A stretch of DNA of 64,000 nt from Siphonodentalium dalli (GCA_032622095.1 CP136061.1:257828077-257892076); one strand, 5' to 3'; shown: positions 43,066 through 54,445, counted from the stretch's first letter. The notes: generated by a model not told the origin, from the sequence alone. Translations and numbers: made by a program.

Positions 43066-43396
43066 TTAACCCTTTACCCAACAAACCGGCCAAAAACGGC
43101 CTAAATTATCTTGGGTCTGTCTCAATAAAACCATACAAATATGGATATCATTGGACCCGGCTCATTGACCACATTGTGATGGTTACAGTTATGCCCTGTG
43201 CCAATGCATTCTCTTATATATGCGAGTCGACCATAGGTCGCCTCGCATATATAAGAGAATGCATTGGCCTAAAAAAATCTTTTTTTAACACTTTTTACCA
43301 TTTTTTCTTACATTCTTTAACAATTTTATAATTTTTAATGTGTTAAGCCAATGCATTCTCTTATATACAGGGCCGTTCTGTTGGGTAAAGGGTTAA
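43066..43396 (+). mobile_element. piggyBac-like palindrome MITE, right palindrome half-deleted
   Basis: Bounded by TTAA + CCCTTTACCCAACA and TGTTGGGTAAAGGG + TTAA. The left 69-bp palindrome is complete (43200-43268). The right one has lost about 50 bp, leaving only GCCAATGCATTCTCTTATAT at 43348-43367. Confidence 0.88.
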
Positions 43397-44739
43397 AGAT
43401 TATAAACAGTACATAAAATGAGAATACAAAGTTGACGGACCTGCTATATGTATAAAACTGCGTGCGCCTGCGAGGCGTCCTCTAAGCAGTTAAACTGACA
43501 TGGCTCGTTCAAAGTTGTATTTTTTATGACTTCGATGCATATAATGCTCGTGTTATGGAGGTAATTCTTGTATTTATCGACCTATTTCGATACCGGCAAA
43601 AATTCAAACCTGTCCAAAATCCGAAATTACAGGGAACAAAACTAACAATTTCAAAATACGGACTCAGGACTGAAAACAACTCGTGAAACAAAAGTAGTTA
43701 CAACACTAAACGTACCTACATTCAATGTACAATACATGCACTTTCAGTGTTTCAGTGACTAATTTTATGTCAAATAAAAAGTATAGGACCTAGTTTCTGG
43801 AGACACTCTGGGAAATCGTTTTTGGAATAATCAGGTATGACTCTGACACATAACATTTCGTTTTCTGTTTTTTTGTAATAATGTTTAAAGATGACCTATC
43901 TCTTTGTCAACATGTGTTATATAGCTACCGGTGTATAAACTATTAAATATGAACCGAAGACCCCTGTCCGGAAATGCTTCTATCGATTAATATTGATTAT
44001 ATTTCGGTCGGATCACAAGACATTCACATTACAATTAATACAATTAAAAAGGGATAACAACTGGTGGTTGCGAAGATCGCACTAGCGTTGCGTCGCCATT
44101 GTTGTAGTTGTTGGCAAAGTATGCATCCATTTTATGTTGGAGCACCTACCCTGTCTATACATTAATAAATGTGACCTTCTTATTCATTGGTCGATAACTA
44201 TACAACACATGATTAAACTTCCACAAATATCGACCAATGAACAAGAAGGCAACATTTGATGACAATTGATGGCGACTCAAGCCACAACAAAGGTTCGCCG
44301 ATAAGTAGTTATATCACTTAATACGCTTAAATCTGTCGCATTGAACAGGGTAATTAGACGGTATTCTATCAAATTTGGAAGCACATACTGATCACGCAAT
44401 TAGCCCCTAAACCCGGCCACATATTTTTAGTAAGACACACGTGTATTATCGACACGCACAGTGACGTCAGATCTTAGGGCAATGATGTCGATGTCAATGC
44501 CGGAACTTTATTATTATGTTAATTGGAATATAATAATGATATTCGATTTCGGGTTATTTAGTGTTGACTGTGAGATAAACATGTATGATAATGGTTGTTG
44601 AACAATGTTGTCGTCGCAATTCTAAACGAAATTTATTAACCTCGTCCACTAAATCCGATTCGATCCTCACTAAAGCTTCGATCCTGTCTAAAGATTCGAT
44701 CCTCACTAAAGCTCGGCTAGCATCGAATTTAGTGCCCGG
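43397..44739. other. Intergenic with a small inverted repeat
   Basis: Arms at about 44170-44200 and 44227-44257 (TTATTCATTGGTCGATA / TATCGACCAATGAACAAG) form an imperfect foldback of about 28 bp. Near 44650-44715 a degenerate 23-bp unit (GATTCGATCCTCACTAAAGC) is repeated about three times. No gene is recognised. Confidence 0.5.
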
Positions 44740-45138
44740 TTAACCCTTTACCCAACAAACCGGCCAAAACCGGCCAAATAAAGCTTCAACAGCCTAAAAT
44801 ATCTTCAGTCTGTCTCAATAACACCATACACATATGGATATCATTGGAACCGGCTCCTTGACCACATTGTGATAGTTACAGTTATGCCCTGCGCCAATGC
44901 ATTCTCTTATATATGCGAGTCGACCATAGGTCGCCTCGCATATATAAGAGAATGCATTGGCCTAAAAAAAAACTTTTTTAACACTTTTTACCATTTTTTC
45001 TTACATTCTTTAACAATTTTATAATTTTTAATGTGTTAAGCCAATGCATTCTCTTATATATGCGAGGCGACCTATGGTCGACTCGCATATATAAGAGAAT
45101 GCATTGGCACAGGGCCATTCTGTTGGGTAAAGGGTTAA
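44740..45138 (+). mobile_element. piggyBac-like palindrome MITE, complete
   Basis: 399 bp. TTAA + CCCTTTACCCAACA termini at both ends, palindromes at 44893-44961 and 45040-45108, AT-rich spacer between them. No ORF. Confidence 0.9.
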
Positions 45139-45688
45139 TAGATTTGCGACTCTTTATAGATCATCTATATGTGTTGTTATTACGCGCGCCGCGTGTATAC
45201 TAATGTAGAGATTCTTGTTTCGCCTGGGCGCGTCCATTAACATGGGTGTTTTATTTATAGAATATAAATGTTTGGGAGGATTAAAAGTCTAACTGCGAGT
45301 CGGAATCGGAGTCCGGTAAAGGTGTAGTTGGGAATTTCAATTTCGTTTATTGTTGTTAATTAACATTATATCAATACTGTTGATTTTTGGTTCCTGATAT
45401 GCTATGTCAATTACAAATAAAAGAAATGAAAAAGATAATTTGTAAGTCTTATATTTCAACTTTTATATACTTTTTTCGTTCTGGAGCCCTCTGGGGGTTG
45501 TGGTCGGAGACGACGGAGTCGGCCGCCGGTTCGTTAATTAGTCATTTGCGAAACCAATATATTTTATATTCTATAATTACAATCATGGGTATATAATATA
45601 TGATCTTGAGCGCGTTACCATTTCTGACTATGGTTTTCTTGTTATATGTGTTATACAATGTCCCCGTGATTCATATAATTTGACTCAC
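45139..45688. other. Downstream of EMI gene 1, last exons not found
   Basis: Minus-strand frames near 45490-45530 and 45290-45325 look protein-like (Pro/Thr-rich, acidic), but no AG acceptor precedes either. I cannot extend the gene here. Confidence 0.35.
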
Positions 45689-45804
45689 GAGCGCAGTCCT
45701 GTCCGGCGAACATGGCGAATCCAGCGCAACATTTAAGCTGATCCTGTGCGCATGTGGCCTGGTCAGGTACATCGTACCATTCAACACGGTATTCGACTTG
45801 ATCC
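45689..45804 (-). CDS. EMI gene 1, EMI exon B (116 bp)
   Basis: Acceptor TTTTTTTACAG|GGATCA and donor GCTC|GTGAGT. It encodes the C-terminal EMI half (QVEYRVEWYDVPDQATC, then KCCAGFAMFAGQDCA). Its length and phase match 57292-57407. Confidence 0.82.
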
Positions 45805-48800
45805 CTGTAAAAAAAACGGAATAACCGATCGGTGAGATGGTAAAATCCTCAACGATGAAGAATTGTTGCTTATCCCCTTCATGATGGGGAGCCACGCTGG
45901 TGCATAATTAAAGACAATTTGCCAGTGCATTCTCTTATATGGAATGCTAGGATATCTTACTTCGAGTCAATTGTTTTAAACACAAGAAGGATTATTAAAG
46001 CGTGTCATTGCAGAATTAGAAAGAAGGGACGTTCTACTTCTGAATTTAAAGATATGGGTGGCGTTGACGGTGGGTATGCTGTTAAAATATTCACCTCCGT
46101 CAAAAACCGCCATAAACAGAAAGAATAGTAAAATACAGACATACTTTGATCTTTACCAATCAGAAATATGGCATAAACAGTATGTTATTGGCAAATGTTT
46201 TTCTTTGTTATGTAAACAAAAGCAAAAAACGTTACGTTTTCTGGCTATTGTTTAGATCACGATATGGTAAACATAAAGAGCGTTTTTTTTTACTGTTTTC
46301 CTGATATGGAAATAATAAAGAGCGTTTATATCATTTTTGTGTGATTAACCAATAGAATTGCGCTGTGTTATGTAAACAGAAGCACAACTTCTGTAACACG
46401 AGAATGCTATTGTTTACGTACACCATCGTACATCTTGACGACACTATACTATCTACGCGCTGATTATGTTTGGCATCTGAACAAAACTATATATTATATA
46501 ATATTCCTTCTGGTGATGGCGATTTGAACAAATATGAATATTTCTGCAACGAACGCCGCCCGTGCATTTAAGCATTCTGCAAACTCACTTTGGTGTCTTT
46601 TTTCCCTCTTCAAAAACATGTATTAAAAAAACTTCAATTTTATGCGGCTCAGAATACATTGAAGCCGCGACATTTTACATGACAAATAATTCTATTCAAT
46701 GTTATATACCATTTGAAAGAGGAAGCTCCAAAACATTGTATTATCAACGGATCCAGTCTAATAAACTGGTAACATGATGTTTTTGTCATGTGTTCAATTT
46801 CGATCTGGTCCGTACTGCCAGTTTATTTCGATCTGGTCCGTACTGCCAGTTTATTTCGATTTGGTCCGTACTGCCAGTGTATTTCGATCTGGTCCATACT
46901 GTCAGTCTTTTATTCTCAATGGTAGAAGAATAACTCTATCTCATGCTGTGAATTGTGATGCATTCTGGGGTAAATAACGGGGGAAGTCTTGGTGTGATTC
47001 TGAGCATCTCTGTCACTTGCTGGTCACTCCTAGGCCACAGCTGATCCGTATTCCGGTAGAATATATATATATGTTTGGTTACTCTTCCAAATGGTATGTC
47101 ATATGGAATATGATGTATATAATGTGATCAGGGGGTTCAACAATTAAGTAGGCCTTTACGGGAAGTCCAATGACGATAGTGCGGACTGTGTTTTTTCTTT
47201 GTCATGGAGTTTAGAGGCTACTTAATACTCACTTGTATCTGATGTCGTATAATGGACATCGGTTAAGTCCGAGGGCGCCGCATTTCGTGTATCCGACCTT
47301 GACCTCTTGTGTGACCTTGATGTGTTCGACGCCAACCCTGCTCACTTGTCTGGTATTCACTGGGAGGTCGTTGATACAACACCAATTTCTAGATGAAAAC
47401 AAATCGTAATAAGACATTATTTAATCTCGATCATTCGCAGCCCAAACGACACAATATGTGATTGCTAGTATAATGTCAATAGATATTAGTCCTCTTTGAT
47501 TGAATAGTTTCGTTCGTTAAATATCCGGGAATGTCAAACATATATACAAAAAATATATACAAAACTTACCAGGAGGAGATCCACTGAATATGTCAGAGAC
47601 TTTATTTATCTGGGACTGTTTCTTTACTCGGGCAAGCAGCGTATAGTTACGCGAAAGGCCATCGCAGGCCTTATATAAGCCGTTTTTAGTTTCACGTCCC
47701 ATTTGTTGATTTAAGTATGTTTTATTGAGGTTTTGGATCACGTAATAAATAGAATCTACAACTCGTCCCCATATTATAGCGGAATGTACAAAATTCGTCC
47801 AGTAAAGTAGTGCTGGACCGAGCATTTGGATTTTTTTACCCTGTGCCAATGCATTCTCTTATATATGCGAGTCGACCATAGGTCGCCTCGCATATATAAG
47901 AGAATGCATTGGCCTAACAATTTTTTTTATCATGTTTTTTAAATAAATGTTTCTTAGCCTTTACCTAATTTACTGGACTCCTTTATTTTTTATTTTTTTT
48001 TATAAATTCCGCTTTTGACCGGGGACTCGTTGTGGATGCTCTATCAGGGTTCGCGCTGGTCCGAAATTTTATTTTGCCAAATGAAAATATTTTTTGCCAA
48101 ATTCTTATAGAAATTGCCAAATGCAACATGTTTCTCCAAATTTGTGTCTTATATTTCGACAAGCGCTGTTTGAAAAAAACTTTTGTTATCGATTGATAGG
48201 AAAGCTGTTAATTATTAACATCTCTACTGTGGTTTATCATAGAACAACAAGCCAATTACCGAACAATACGATTGTTGAAATGTTGCTTCGCCAGAAGGGC
48301 AAATACAAAAGAGGATTATCTATATGTAAAAACCACAACAATAAATAATATAGTAATCTCATCGATATATACTAATGCTATCAAATTAACTGCATCTTGA
48401 TAAAGGTGTTAACATTTCCTAACCTTATAGACCACCATTAATTGCAATACTTTCCTGAAATAAATGTCATGAGTGACCAATAGTTTTCATTCTTGAGAAT
48501 TTAAAAAGTGACATGCCAAATCTTTTGCCAAATGAAAATATTTGTTGCCAAATGTAAATTATTTTTGCCATTGGCAAATGCTCTATGCATTATTATTGTG
48601 GCGATGAAATGTCACGAGTTATTGCAAGATTGATTCTTGCATATAGTTGGAGGGTAATTACGGGTAAATACCTTGAATAACAGTTTTTGGAATTGCATTA
48701 TGTAGTAATCAGTTAGGTACATGTTAGATCATGCCATGAATCTCTACTACGGCTTACGCCCGTAGAGATCATGTTCCACCAGTACATAATCTGGCAACTG

Positions 48801-51800
48801 TTTGATGTTTTGACTCGTTCTGACAGGGAGTTTATAACATTGAACAAACGAGGCAGGGAAATATATTTCTTTTGTATTACATATTCCTCAATAATCTACT
48901 TCACATTTGGTGTCCTATCTCGGGAATGCATGCTTATTTGTCCCAGTGTGGCACCAATATCGCAATACACCTTGAGTGAATTGCCCGGGATAATTTATAT
49001 AATTGAAAGTGACGCAAAGAAAAGTCACTTAACCCTTTACCCAACAAACCGGCCAAAAACCGGCCAAATAAAGCTTCAACAGCCTAAAATATCTTCGGTC
49101 TGTCTCAATAGAACCATACAAATATGGATATCATTGGAACCGGCTCCTTGACCACATTGTGATTGTTACAGTTATGCCCTGTGCCAATGCATTCTCTTAT
49201 ATATGCGAGTCGACCACAGGTCGCCTCGCATATATAAGAGAATGCATTGGCCTAAAAAAAATATTTTTTAACACTTTTTTACCATTTTTTCTTACATTCT
49301 TTAACAATTTTATAATTTTTAATATGTGTTAAGCCAATGCATTCTCTTATATATGCGAGGCGACCTATGGTCGACTCGCATATATAAGAGAATGCATTGG
49401 CACAGGACCGTTCTGTTGGGTAAAGGGTTAAATCGTGCAATTTCGAGATTGGACCTTCGCCTAGAGTGAAATACGTTATTAAGGAACAAGCAATGACCAA
49501 GAAATATATTACCTGCACTGTTTTTTCAATGTTATACACTTATACACAGTAACACAAAGTAATCATGTTTTGCACTGTTGGAATATAACATCTACGGGCA
49601 AAAGCTAGAATAGAAATGCATGACATGATCCAGGTAGTATATGTGTATTTTATACATAGTTTGTCGCTCATATTATGCTGGTTTACTGTTATATCTCTTG
49701 TGATGAATCTCTACCATTGCCAAGCCATGTTTTCAATTTGTGTGTATTTATCTCTTCTATATATTTTGAGAACTCCTTGTATTCGAGAGATAGCCCACAC
49801 CCTCCGGACCTCAATGATATGATCGTGAATGAGTATTGATATACCCCACTAAACTTTGACAAACACCAGTAATGGTGTGTAGATCATTTACATATCTCTC
49901 CTATATATTTTGATACAATCTATCTAATTTACATATCTCTCTTATATATTTATGTTTGTGTGTGTGTTGTACTTCATACAAATCTACGATTCTCGACCGA
50001 TCGGGACGAAACTTGGTACGTGTGTGTAGTTTGACCAGGCGGTGGTCGTTGTCGTATTGGCGAGCCCGTGCGACGCCCGTGCAGCGCATGTGCAGACGAG
50101 ATCTCGGAAACGGGTGGAGCTATCGACTTGAAATTTGCTATGTGAATGTATCTTGCGCCGGGTACAAATTTTATCGGGTCGCCGAGCCCGTGCGACGCCC
50201 GTGCAGCGCATGCGCAGACGAGATCTCGGAAACGGGCGGAGCTATCGACTTGAAATTTGCTAGGTGAATGTATCTTGCGCCGGGTACAAATTTTATCGGG
50301 TCGCCGAGCCCGTGCGACGCCAGCTTCGCGCATGCGCAGACCAGATCTCGTAAACGGGTGGAGCTACCGGGTACAAATTTTTCTTATTGAAACGCGTGGA
50401 GCTAAAAATTAAAAAAAAATATAAAAAAAATGTCATGTTTCGGACAAGCCGCCGGTGGCGGGCTAACCTGCTAGTATATATATAATTTAGATATATTAAG
50501 ATATGCCTAAAGTAAAAAGTCCCATGCACACCCAATGTATTTTGTAAACGTTTAAAAAAAATGCTAATTGTATTTATACTGGGACGCTTTAATGGCGTCT
50601 TGATCAGTTCGTTACATGACTTACCTTGTATAACAAGGAACTTTACTAATGGGTCGAGTAAGAGAAACAGTTCATCACATGACTTACCTTGTATAACAAG
50701 GAACTTTACTAATGAGTCGAGTAAGAGAAACAGTTCATCACATGGGAACGTTTTGATGCTCTGACCTGGTCTGACGGGGAACTTTATAACACGAACACGC
50801 AACGAGTTGAATATATTTCTTTGTTAATAGTTGCGCCTTTATAATATATAGGGATTGTCCCAGCTGTAGGGGTGGTCCCATATGTAGGGGTGGTCCCAGC
50901 TGTATGGATTTTCCAGCTGTATGGGTGTTCCCAGCTGTAGGGGTGGTCCCAGCTGTAGGGGTGGTCCCAGCTGTATGTGTGTTCCCAGCTGTATGGGTGT
51001 TCCCAGCTGTAGGGGTGGTCCCAGCTGTAGGGGTGGTCCCAGCTGTAGGAGTGGTCCCAGCTGTAGGGGTGGTCCCAGCTCGAGTGTGCATGACTGTTGA
51101 GACTAATGTAAGTACATTTCGCTATAAACATTGAATTGATTACCTGATAGAAATTCCAGAATTCTATGCGTTGTAATTATTTAAGTTAAGTCTAAATCGG
51201 ATCAACAAAGTCACCCAAAATCATGCAATTTCGAACTGGGATCTTAACATACATGTGTCGTGAAATACATTATTGTGGACATATGTTAACTAAAATATAT
51301 AATTATATTACCTGCATTATGTTTCAATGTCATAAAGTTCCCCACCGGAACATCAAACTGTTGTCAACCGGTTGAATGTGATCTCTACGGGCGTAGCCAG
51401 AGTACAAATTCACAGGAGTGTTGTATTTTAAAGATTTCTTTATCTACCAGAGTATGATCGTACCCTCATATAAAAGATCAAACTGGCGAAAGTGAAAATT
51501 CATATTGATTCCTTGGTTTCCCCCAGCTCCACGTGCAGCAACAACAACAACAGCACCAGCTCCACCCGCACCCCTGAAGACTCGCGACACGAAGAGTTAG
51601 TCGCAAAGTCCAGAAGACTTATAGCAGATGTAGCGGCTGACCGTCTGAGAAATCAACAACAACACGAAGAATTTCGTAGACAGCACGGCTTGGAGCTTAC
51701 AACAACAACAACAACAACAACAACAGAAGAAACACCCAAGAGAAAAAAAAGAAACACAAAAAAAATAACATGTCTAGATCATCTTTTTTTTCATCCATTG

Positions 51801-52118
51801 TTATGTATTTCATCATTCATAACTTCATACTTCACTTCCAAGTGGGTTGTAGGAGAGGGGTTCCGCCCCTCTCAAATCCTCCCTGGGCCCAGTCCCAAAA
51901 CCTCCAATAAAAAAAGTGAAAATTCTGGCCATCAAGTATGACTGACTTGCTGCACAAACTTACCCACTGCTGCTCCGTGTTGCAGCCCGAACTTCATCTC
52001 TGATGTTCTTCGGAACGAGGTCGATGTCGAGGTTAGCAATGAAGTCCAACTCCTGCTGAGTTATGGACACAGCAAATATTGCTGGGAGGCCGATGAGCAA
52101 CAGATAGAGTCCGTTCAT
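45689..52118 (-). CDS. EMI-domain secreted protein gene 1 (three exons, 3' incomplete)
   Basis: Exons on the minus strand: 51964-52118, 47233-47388 and 45689-45804. All have GT..AG borders (donors GTAAGT, GTGAGT, GTGAGT; acceptors CATCTAG, TTTTTACAG) and compatible phases 2, 2 and 1. Exon 1 gives a signal peptide (MNGLYLLLIGLPAIFAVS) and about 33 more residues. Exons 2 and 3 give an EMI-like domain: NWCC start, GYTKCG...RCPLYDIRYK, then VEYRVEWYDV and a CCAGFAMFAGQDC end. EMI domains occur in secreted extracellular-matrix and EGF-repeat proteins such as emilins, multimerins and MEGF-type receptors. The exons after 45689 are not identified, so the full architecture is unknown. The 4.6-kb first intron holds several MITEs and satellites. 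A paralogue with identical exon lengths lies at 57292-60019. Confidence 0.78.
45921..45942 (+). repeat. Half palindrome relic
   Basis: GCCAGTGCATTCTCTTATAT is one arm of the 69-bp palindrome with a single change; the other arm is gone. Confidence 0.6.
46797..46908 (+). repeat. 4 x 28-bp tandem repeat
   Basis: Unit ATTTCGATCTGGTCCGTACT + GCCAGTTT, four copies, the last diverged. It lies in an intron of EMI gene 1. Confidence 0.9.
47233..47388 (-). CDS. EMI gene 1, EMI exon A (156 bp)
   Basis: Acceptor TTTTCATCTAG|AAATTGG and donor TACAA|GTGAGT. It encodes NWCCINDLPV..KVGYTKCGALGLNRCPLYDI. The exon is homologous and equal in length to 58742-58897. Confidence 0.82.
47570..47844 (-). CDS. Orphan putative exon next to a MITE
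   Basis: An open minus-strand frame runs to a strong donor (CTCCTG|GTAAGT at 47570) and reads like real protein (ALLYWTNFVHSAIIWGRVVD..NQQMGRETKNGLYKACDGLS). Its end phase is 1, whereas the next exon (47233-47388) needs phase 2, and exon 1 of EMI gene 1 already joins that exon in phase. It is therefore not a constitutive exon of the EMI gene. The palindrome at 47845-47913 abuts its 5' side and closes the frame, so its acceptor may have been destroyed. It could be an exon relic, an alternative exon or part of a nested gene. No family recognised. Confidence 0.4.
47845..47913. mobile_element. Solo 69-bp palindrome with linker (MITE)
   Basis: Complete palindrome followed by a linker (AATTTTTTTTATCATG..AAATGTTTCTTA) that matches, inverted, the linker at 12455-12500. 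It belongs to the subfamily lacking CCCTTTACCCAACA ends. Confidence 0.8.
47914..49028. other. Intron of EMI gene 1 with decayed repeat
   Basis: TTTTGCCAAATGAAAATATT recurs at about 48080 and 48525, bracketing about 450 bp. The frame at 48094-48348 between them shows no recognisable family. This may be a decayed mobile element. Confidence 0.4.
49029..49431 (+). mobile_element. piggyBac-like palindrome MITE, complete
   Basis: 403 bp with TTAA + CCCTTTACCCAACA at both ends. Palindromes at 49183-49251 and 49333-49401. It lies in the first intron of EMI gene 1. Confidence 0.9.
49960..50475 (-). repeat. Inverted copy of the 121-bp-unit element
   Basis: Carries three units of the 9146-10020 array on the opposite strand, with the same unique tail (CTCGACCGATCGGGACGAAA side) at 49985-50050. 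It ends at 50475 in GGCGGGCTAACCTGCTAGTA, the complement of the ACTAGCAGGTTAGCCCGCC terminus seen at 1271 and 5669. This ties the array and those repeats into one family. Confidence 0.8.
50604..50744 (+). repeat. Two-copy 63/64-bp direct repeat
   Basis: CAGTTC.T.ACATGACTTACC followed by TTGTATAACAAGGAACTTTA is repeated, then a third partial start. CCTTGTATAACAAGG inside each unit is a small hairpin. Confidence 0.85.
50854..51082 (+). repeat. 18-bp minisatellite
   Basis: About 13 units of GTCCCAGCTGTAGGGGTG and variants. Frames on both strands across it are artefacts. Confidence 0.92.
51527..51941 (+). CDS. Doubtful plus-strand exon-like open frame
   Basis: TTTCCCCCAG|CTCC is a good acceptor, followed by a charged segment (SRRLIADVAADRLRNQQQHE) between CAA/ACA triplet runs. 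There is no ATG. AATAAA at 51906 comes before the stop codon, which is odd for a terminal exon. It lies in the first intron of EMI gene 1 on the opposite strand. It may be a retroposed fragment. Confidence 0.25.
51964..52118 (-). CDS. EMI gene 1, exon 1 (signal peptide)
   Basis: ATG at 52118, signal peptide, then an acidic/basic stretch (ELDFIANLDIDLVPKNIRDE). Donor GTGG|GTAAGT, phase 2, which joins exactly to the exon at 47388. Confidence 0.8.
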
Positions 52119-52342
52119 GGTGACAGTAACGACTATTCTGTCTGTGTGAGTAGGTATATCTGCGCTATCTGTTTAACCGGAATGTAGTCGTCACGAACGT
52201 GCACGGTATGACACGTTAGATAAGGAATGCCATATGTAGCAAACTTATTTTTTCTTTAAAGTGGCATGTTATCGTCTTTACTCAAATAGACATAGTAACT
52301 GCAGACTGGTGTCCTGATATAGTGACTAAAATACACCTGTCC

Positions 52343-52742
52343 TTAACCCTTTACCCAACAGAAGGGCCCTGTGCCAATGCATTCTCTTATATATGCGAGT
52401 CGACCATAGGTCGCCTCGCATATATAAGAGAATGCATTGGCTTAACACATTAAAAATTATAAAATTGTTAAAGAATGTAAGAAAAAATGGTAAAAAGTGT
52501 TAAAAAAAGATTTTTTTTAGGCCAATGCATTCTCTTATATATGCGAGGCGACCTATGGTCGACTCGCATATATAAGAGAATGCATTGGCACAGGGCATAA
52601 CTGTAACTATCACAATGTGGTCAAGGAACCGGTTCCAATGATATCCATATTTGTATGGTTCTATTGAGACAGACCGAAGATATTTTAGGCTGTTGAAGCT
52701 TTATTTGGCCGATTTTGGCCGGTTTGTTGGGTAAAGGGTTAA
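52343..52742 (-). mobile_element. piggyBac-like palindrome MITE, complete, inverted
   Basis: 400 bp, TTAA + CCCTTTACCCAACA termini, palindromes at 52373-52441 and 52521-52589. It lies 225 bp upstream of the EMI gene 1 ATG, hence probably in or near its promoter. Confidence 0.9.
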
Positions 52743-53013
52743 ATGAGAGGTAGTGTGGAGACACACACAATTTTTCTTCAGGTGTCCTTTGTACGAAGAT
52801 TCCAGAGATCTTATGTGGGCACGGATGAACGAACTTAATGTGACCTGTTTGGCATTCCGCACCACAGTGAAACATTAAATACGCACATCTTCAAGACGGT
52901 ACATTCATTTAATTCCTCGACAGACCGTTTTTTATAATTCTCATATCAAATTTGTATCTTGCTCCCCAAACGCGAGACCATAGCCACATCACCAGCAACA
53001 CCAGCCGCCACAT
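52743..53013 (-). pseudogene. Possible small secreted Cys-rich peptide gene, frame broken
   Basis: ATG at 53013 starts a strong signal peptide (MWRLVLLVMWLWSRVWGA) whose frame stops after 34 codons (TAA at 52909). About 20 nt later other frames carry cysteine-rich sequence (CGAECQTGHIKFVHPCP) that runs into the MITE at 52742. Either an unseen intron or frameshifts separate the parts. The family is not recognised. The neighbouring MITE truncates the 3' end. Confidence 0.3.
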
Positions 53014-53760
53014 GTTCTAAACAGCAATTTAAAACCAATATCGTAATATAATACATGTATTAGCATTTGAATGCCAGATGATTTATGCTCCTATCCTCTG
53101 TGCCCACACGTCTGTGTATGTTTATAATAATATGTGTAATTTGTAATATATATTGTGGGTTCAACAAGAGACAGTGTCTCCTCAGACAGGTTATAATCTA
53201 TAATCTATAATCTATAATCTCCTCAGACAGGTTATAGCGGGTTATTGTCACCTCGGGGCAATAAATGACCTCACTGATACCTTTTATTGATAAGATGGGT
53301 CTACACACGACCTACACACGATGCCGGTCAACATACTATGAAAAACTGGGGGGGGGGGGGGGGGGGTCTTGAAACAATTTGAAGACACAGGATCGAAACA
53401 AGTTTTCTGACCAGCCCTCTGTACATTGAACAAATATTGCTTCAGGGTCAACTTATACCAAGTATTTTTAAATAATTGCGATGAAATGAAACAAAGTTAT
53501 ATCAGCCTGGTTCATTCCACCAAATAATGTTTACCATATTCCGATATGTTAATACATAAACAGTGTAATTATAATGGTAGGATCATAAGTCATCAATGGC
53601 AAATGGTAAGCCAAACCAGGGTACATGGATTCCACTGGCAGTAGCCTCCAATTTGATTTCTAACATTGTTATGTTTCTGACTGATTATAATAAATGTTTT
53701 CTGTTCAGGGAGTTTTATCTTAAAAAGGCCTATATTCACCGCTCCCATTTTAGTAGTACA
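53014..53760. other. Intergenic with short repeats
   Basis: CTCCTCAGACAGGTTATA occurs twice near 53177-53235 around four ATAATCT units. A G run of 19 lies at about 53348-53366. No gene is recognised. Confidence 0.5.
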
Positions 53761-54370
53761 TGCACATGGGGAGAGTTAGAGGGAGAGAGGATGAGATTGA
53801 TGGAGCGATAGGGAGAGAGGGATAGAGCCGGATATATAGTGTGAGGTAGAGAGGGGAAGATATAGCGAGATGCATAGAGCGGGAGAGATGAGGATATAGC
53901 GAGTGAGATATATATGCAAAGAGAGCGAGATAGTGAGGGAAAGAGAAAGAGAGAGAGAGAGAGGGGAGACGGGGGGGGGGGGGAATAGAGCGATAGCGAG
54001 AGAGAGAGAGAGCGAAAGGGATAGTGGGAGAGCGATAGAGAGATAGAGACGAGACGAGAGAGGGAGAGAATGAGAGCGACAGAGAGAGAGAGAGAAAGGG
54101 AGAGAGAGGACAGAGAGCTAGAATGAGAGAGGGAGCGAGAGAGAGAGAAAATTCATGGTTCCCGAACTTCATAATATTAGAACAGGTTTGTTGCACATCG
54201 TTCATCAGGTTGGACATCACCAGACCCAGAAAGAGAGAGAGAGAGAGGGAGAGAGAGAGAGGGGAGACGGGGGAGAAATAGAGCGATAGCGAGAGAGAGA
54301 GAGTGAAAGGGATAGTGGGAGAGCGATAGAGAGAGAGAGAGAGACGAGAGAGGGAGAGAGGGAGCGAATG

Positions 54371-54445
<75 letters not shown>

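Noticed and set aside
45280-45540. Pro/Thr-rich and acidic minus-strand frames as last exons of EMI gene 1
   Set aside because: No AG acceptor precedes either frame in a workable phase.
47570-47844. Treating this frame as exon 2 of EMI gene 1
   Set aside because: It ends in phase 1 while the next exon needs phase 2, and exon 1 joins the next exon in phase without it; kept only as an orphan exon.
49279-49539. Frames containing ANAFSYICESTIG-like peptide (also at 18305 and 43008)
   Set aside because: This peptide is the translation of the 69-bp palindrome of the MITE family, not a gene.
50738-51134. Repetitive Thr/Ala/Gly and Trp/Ser/Tyr frames
   Set aside because: Produced by the 18-bp minisatellite in several frames on both strands.
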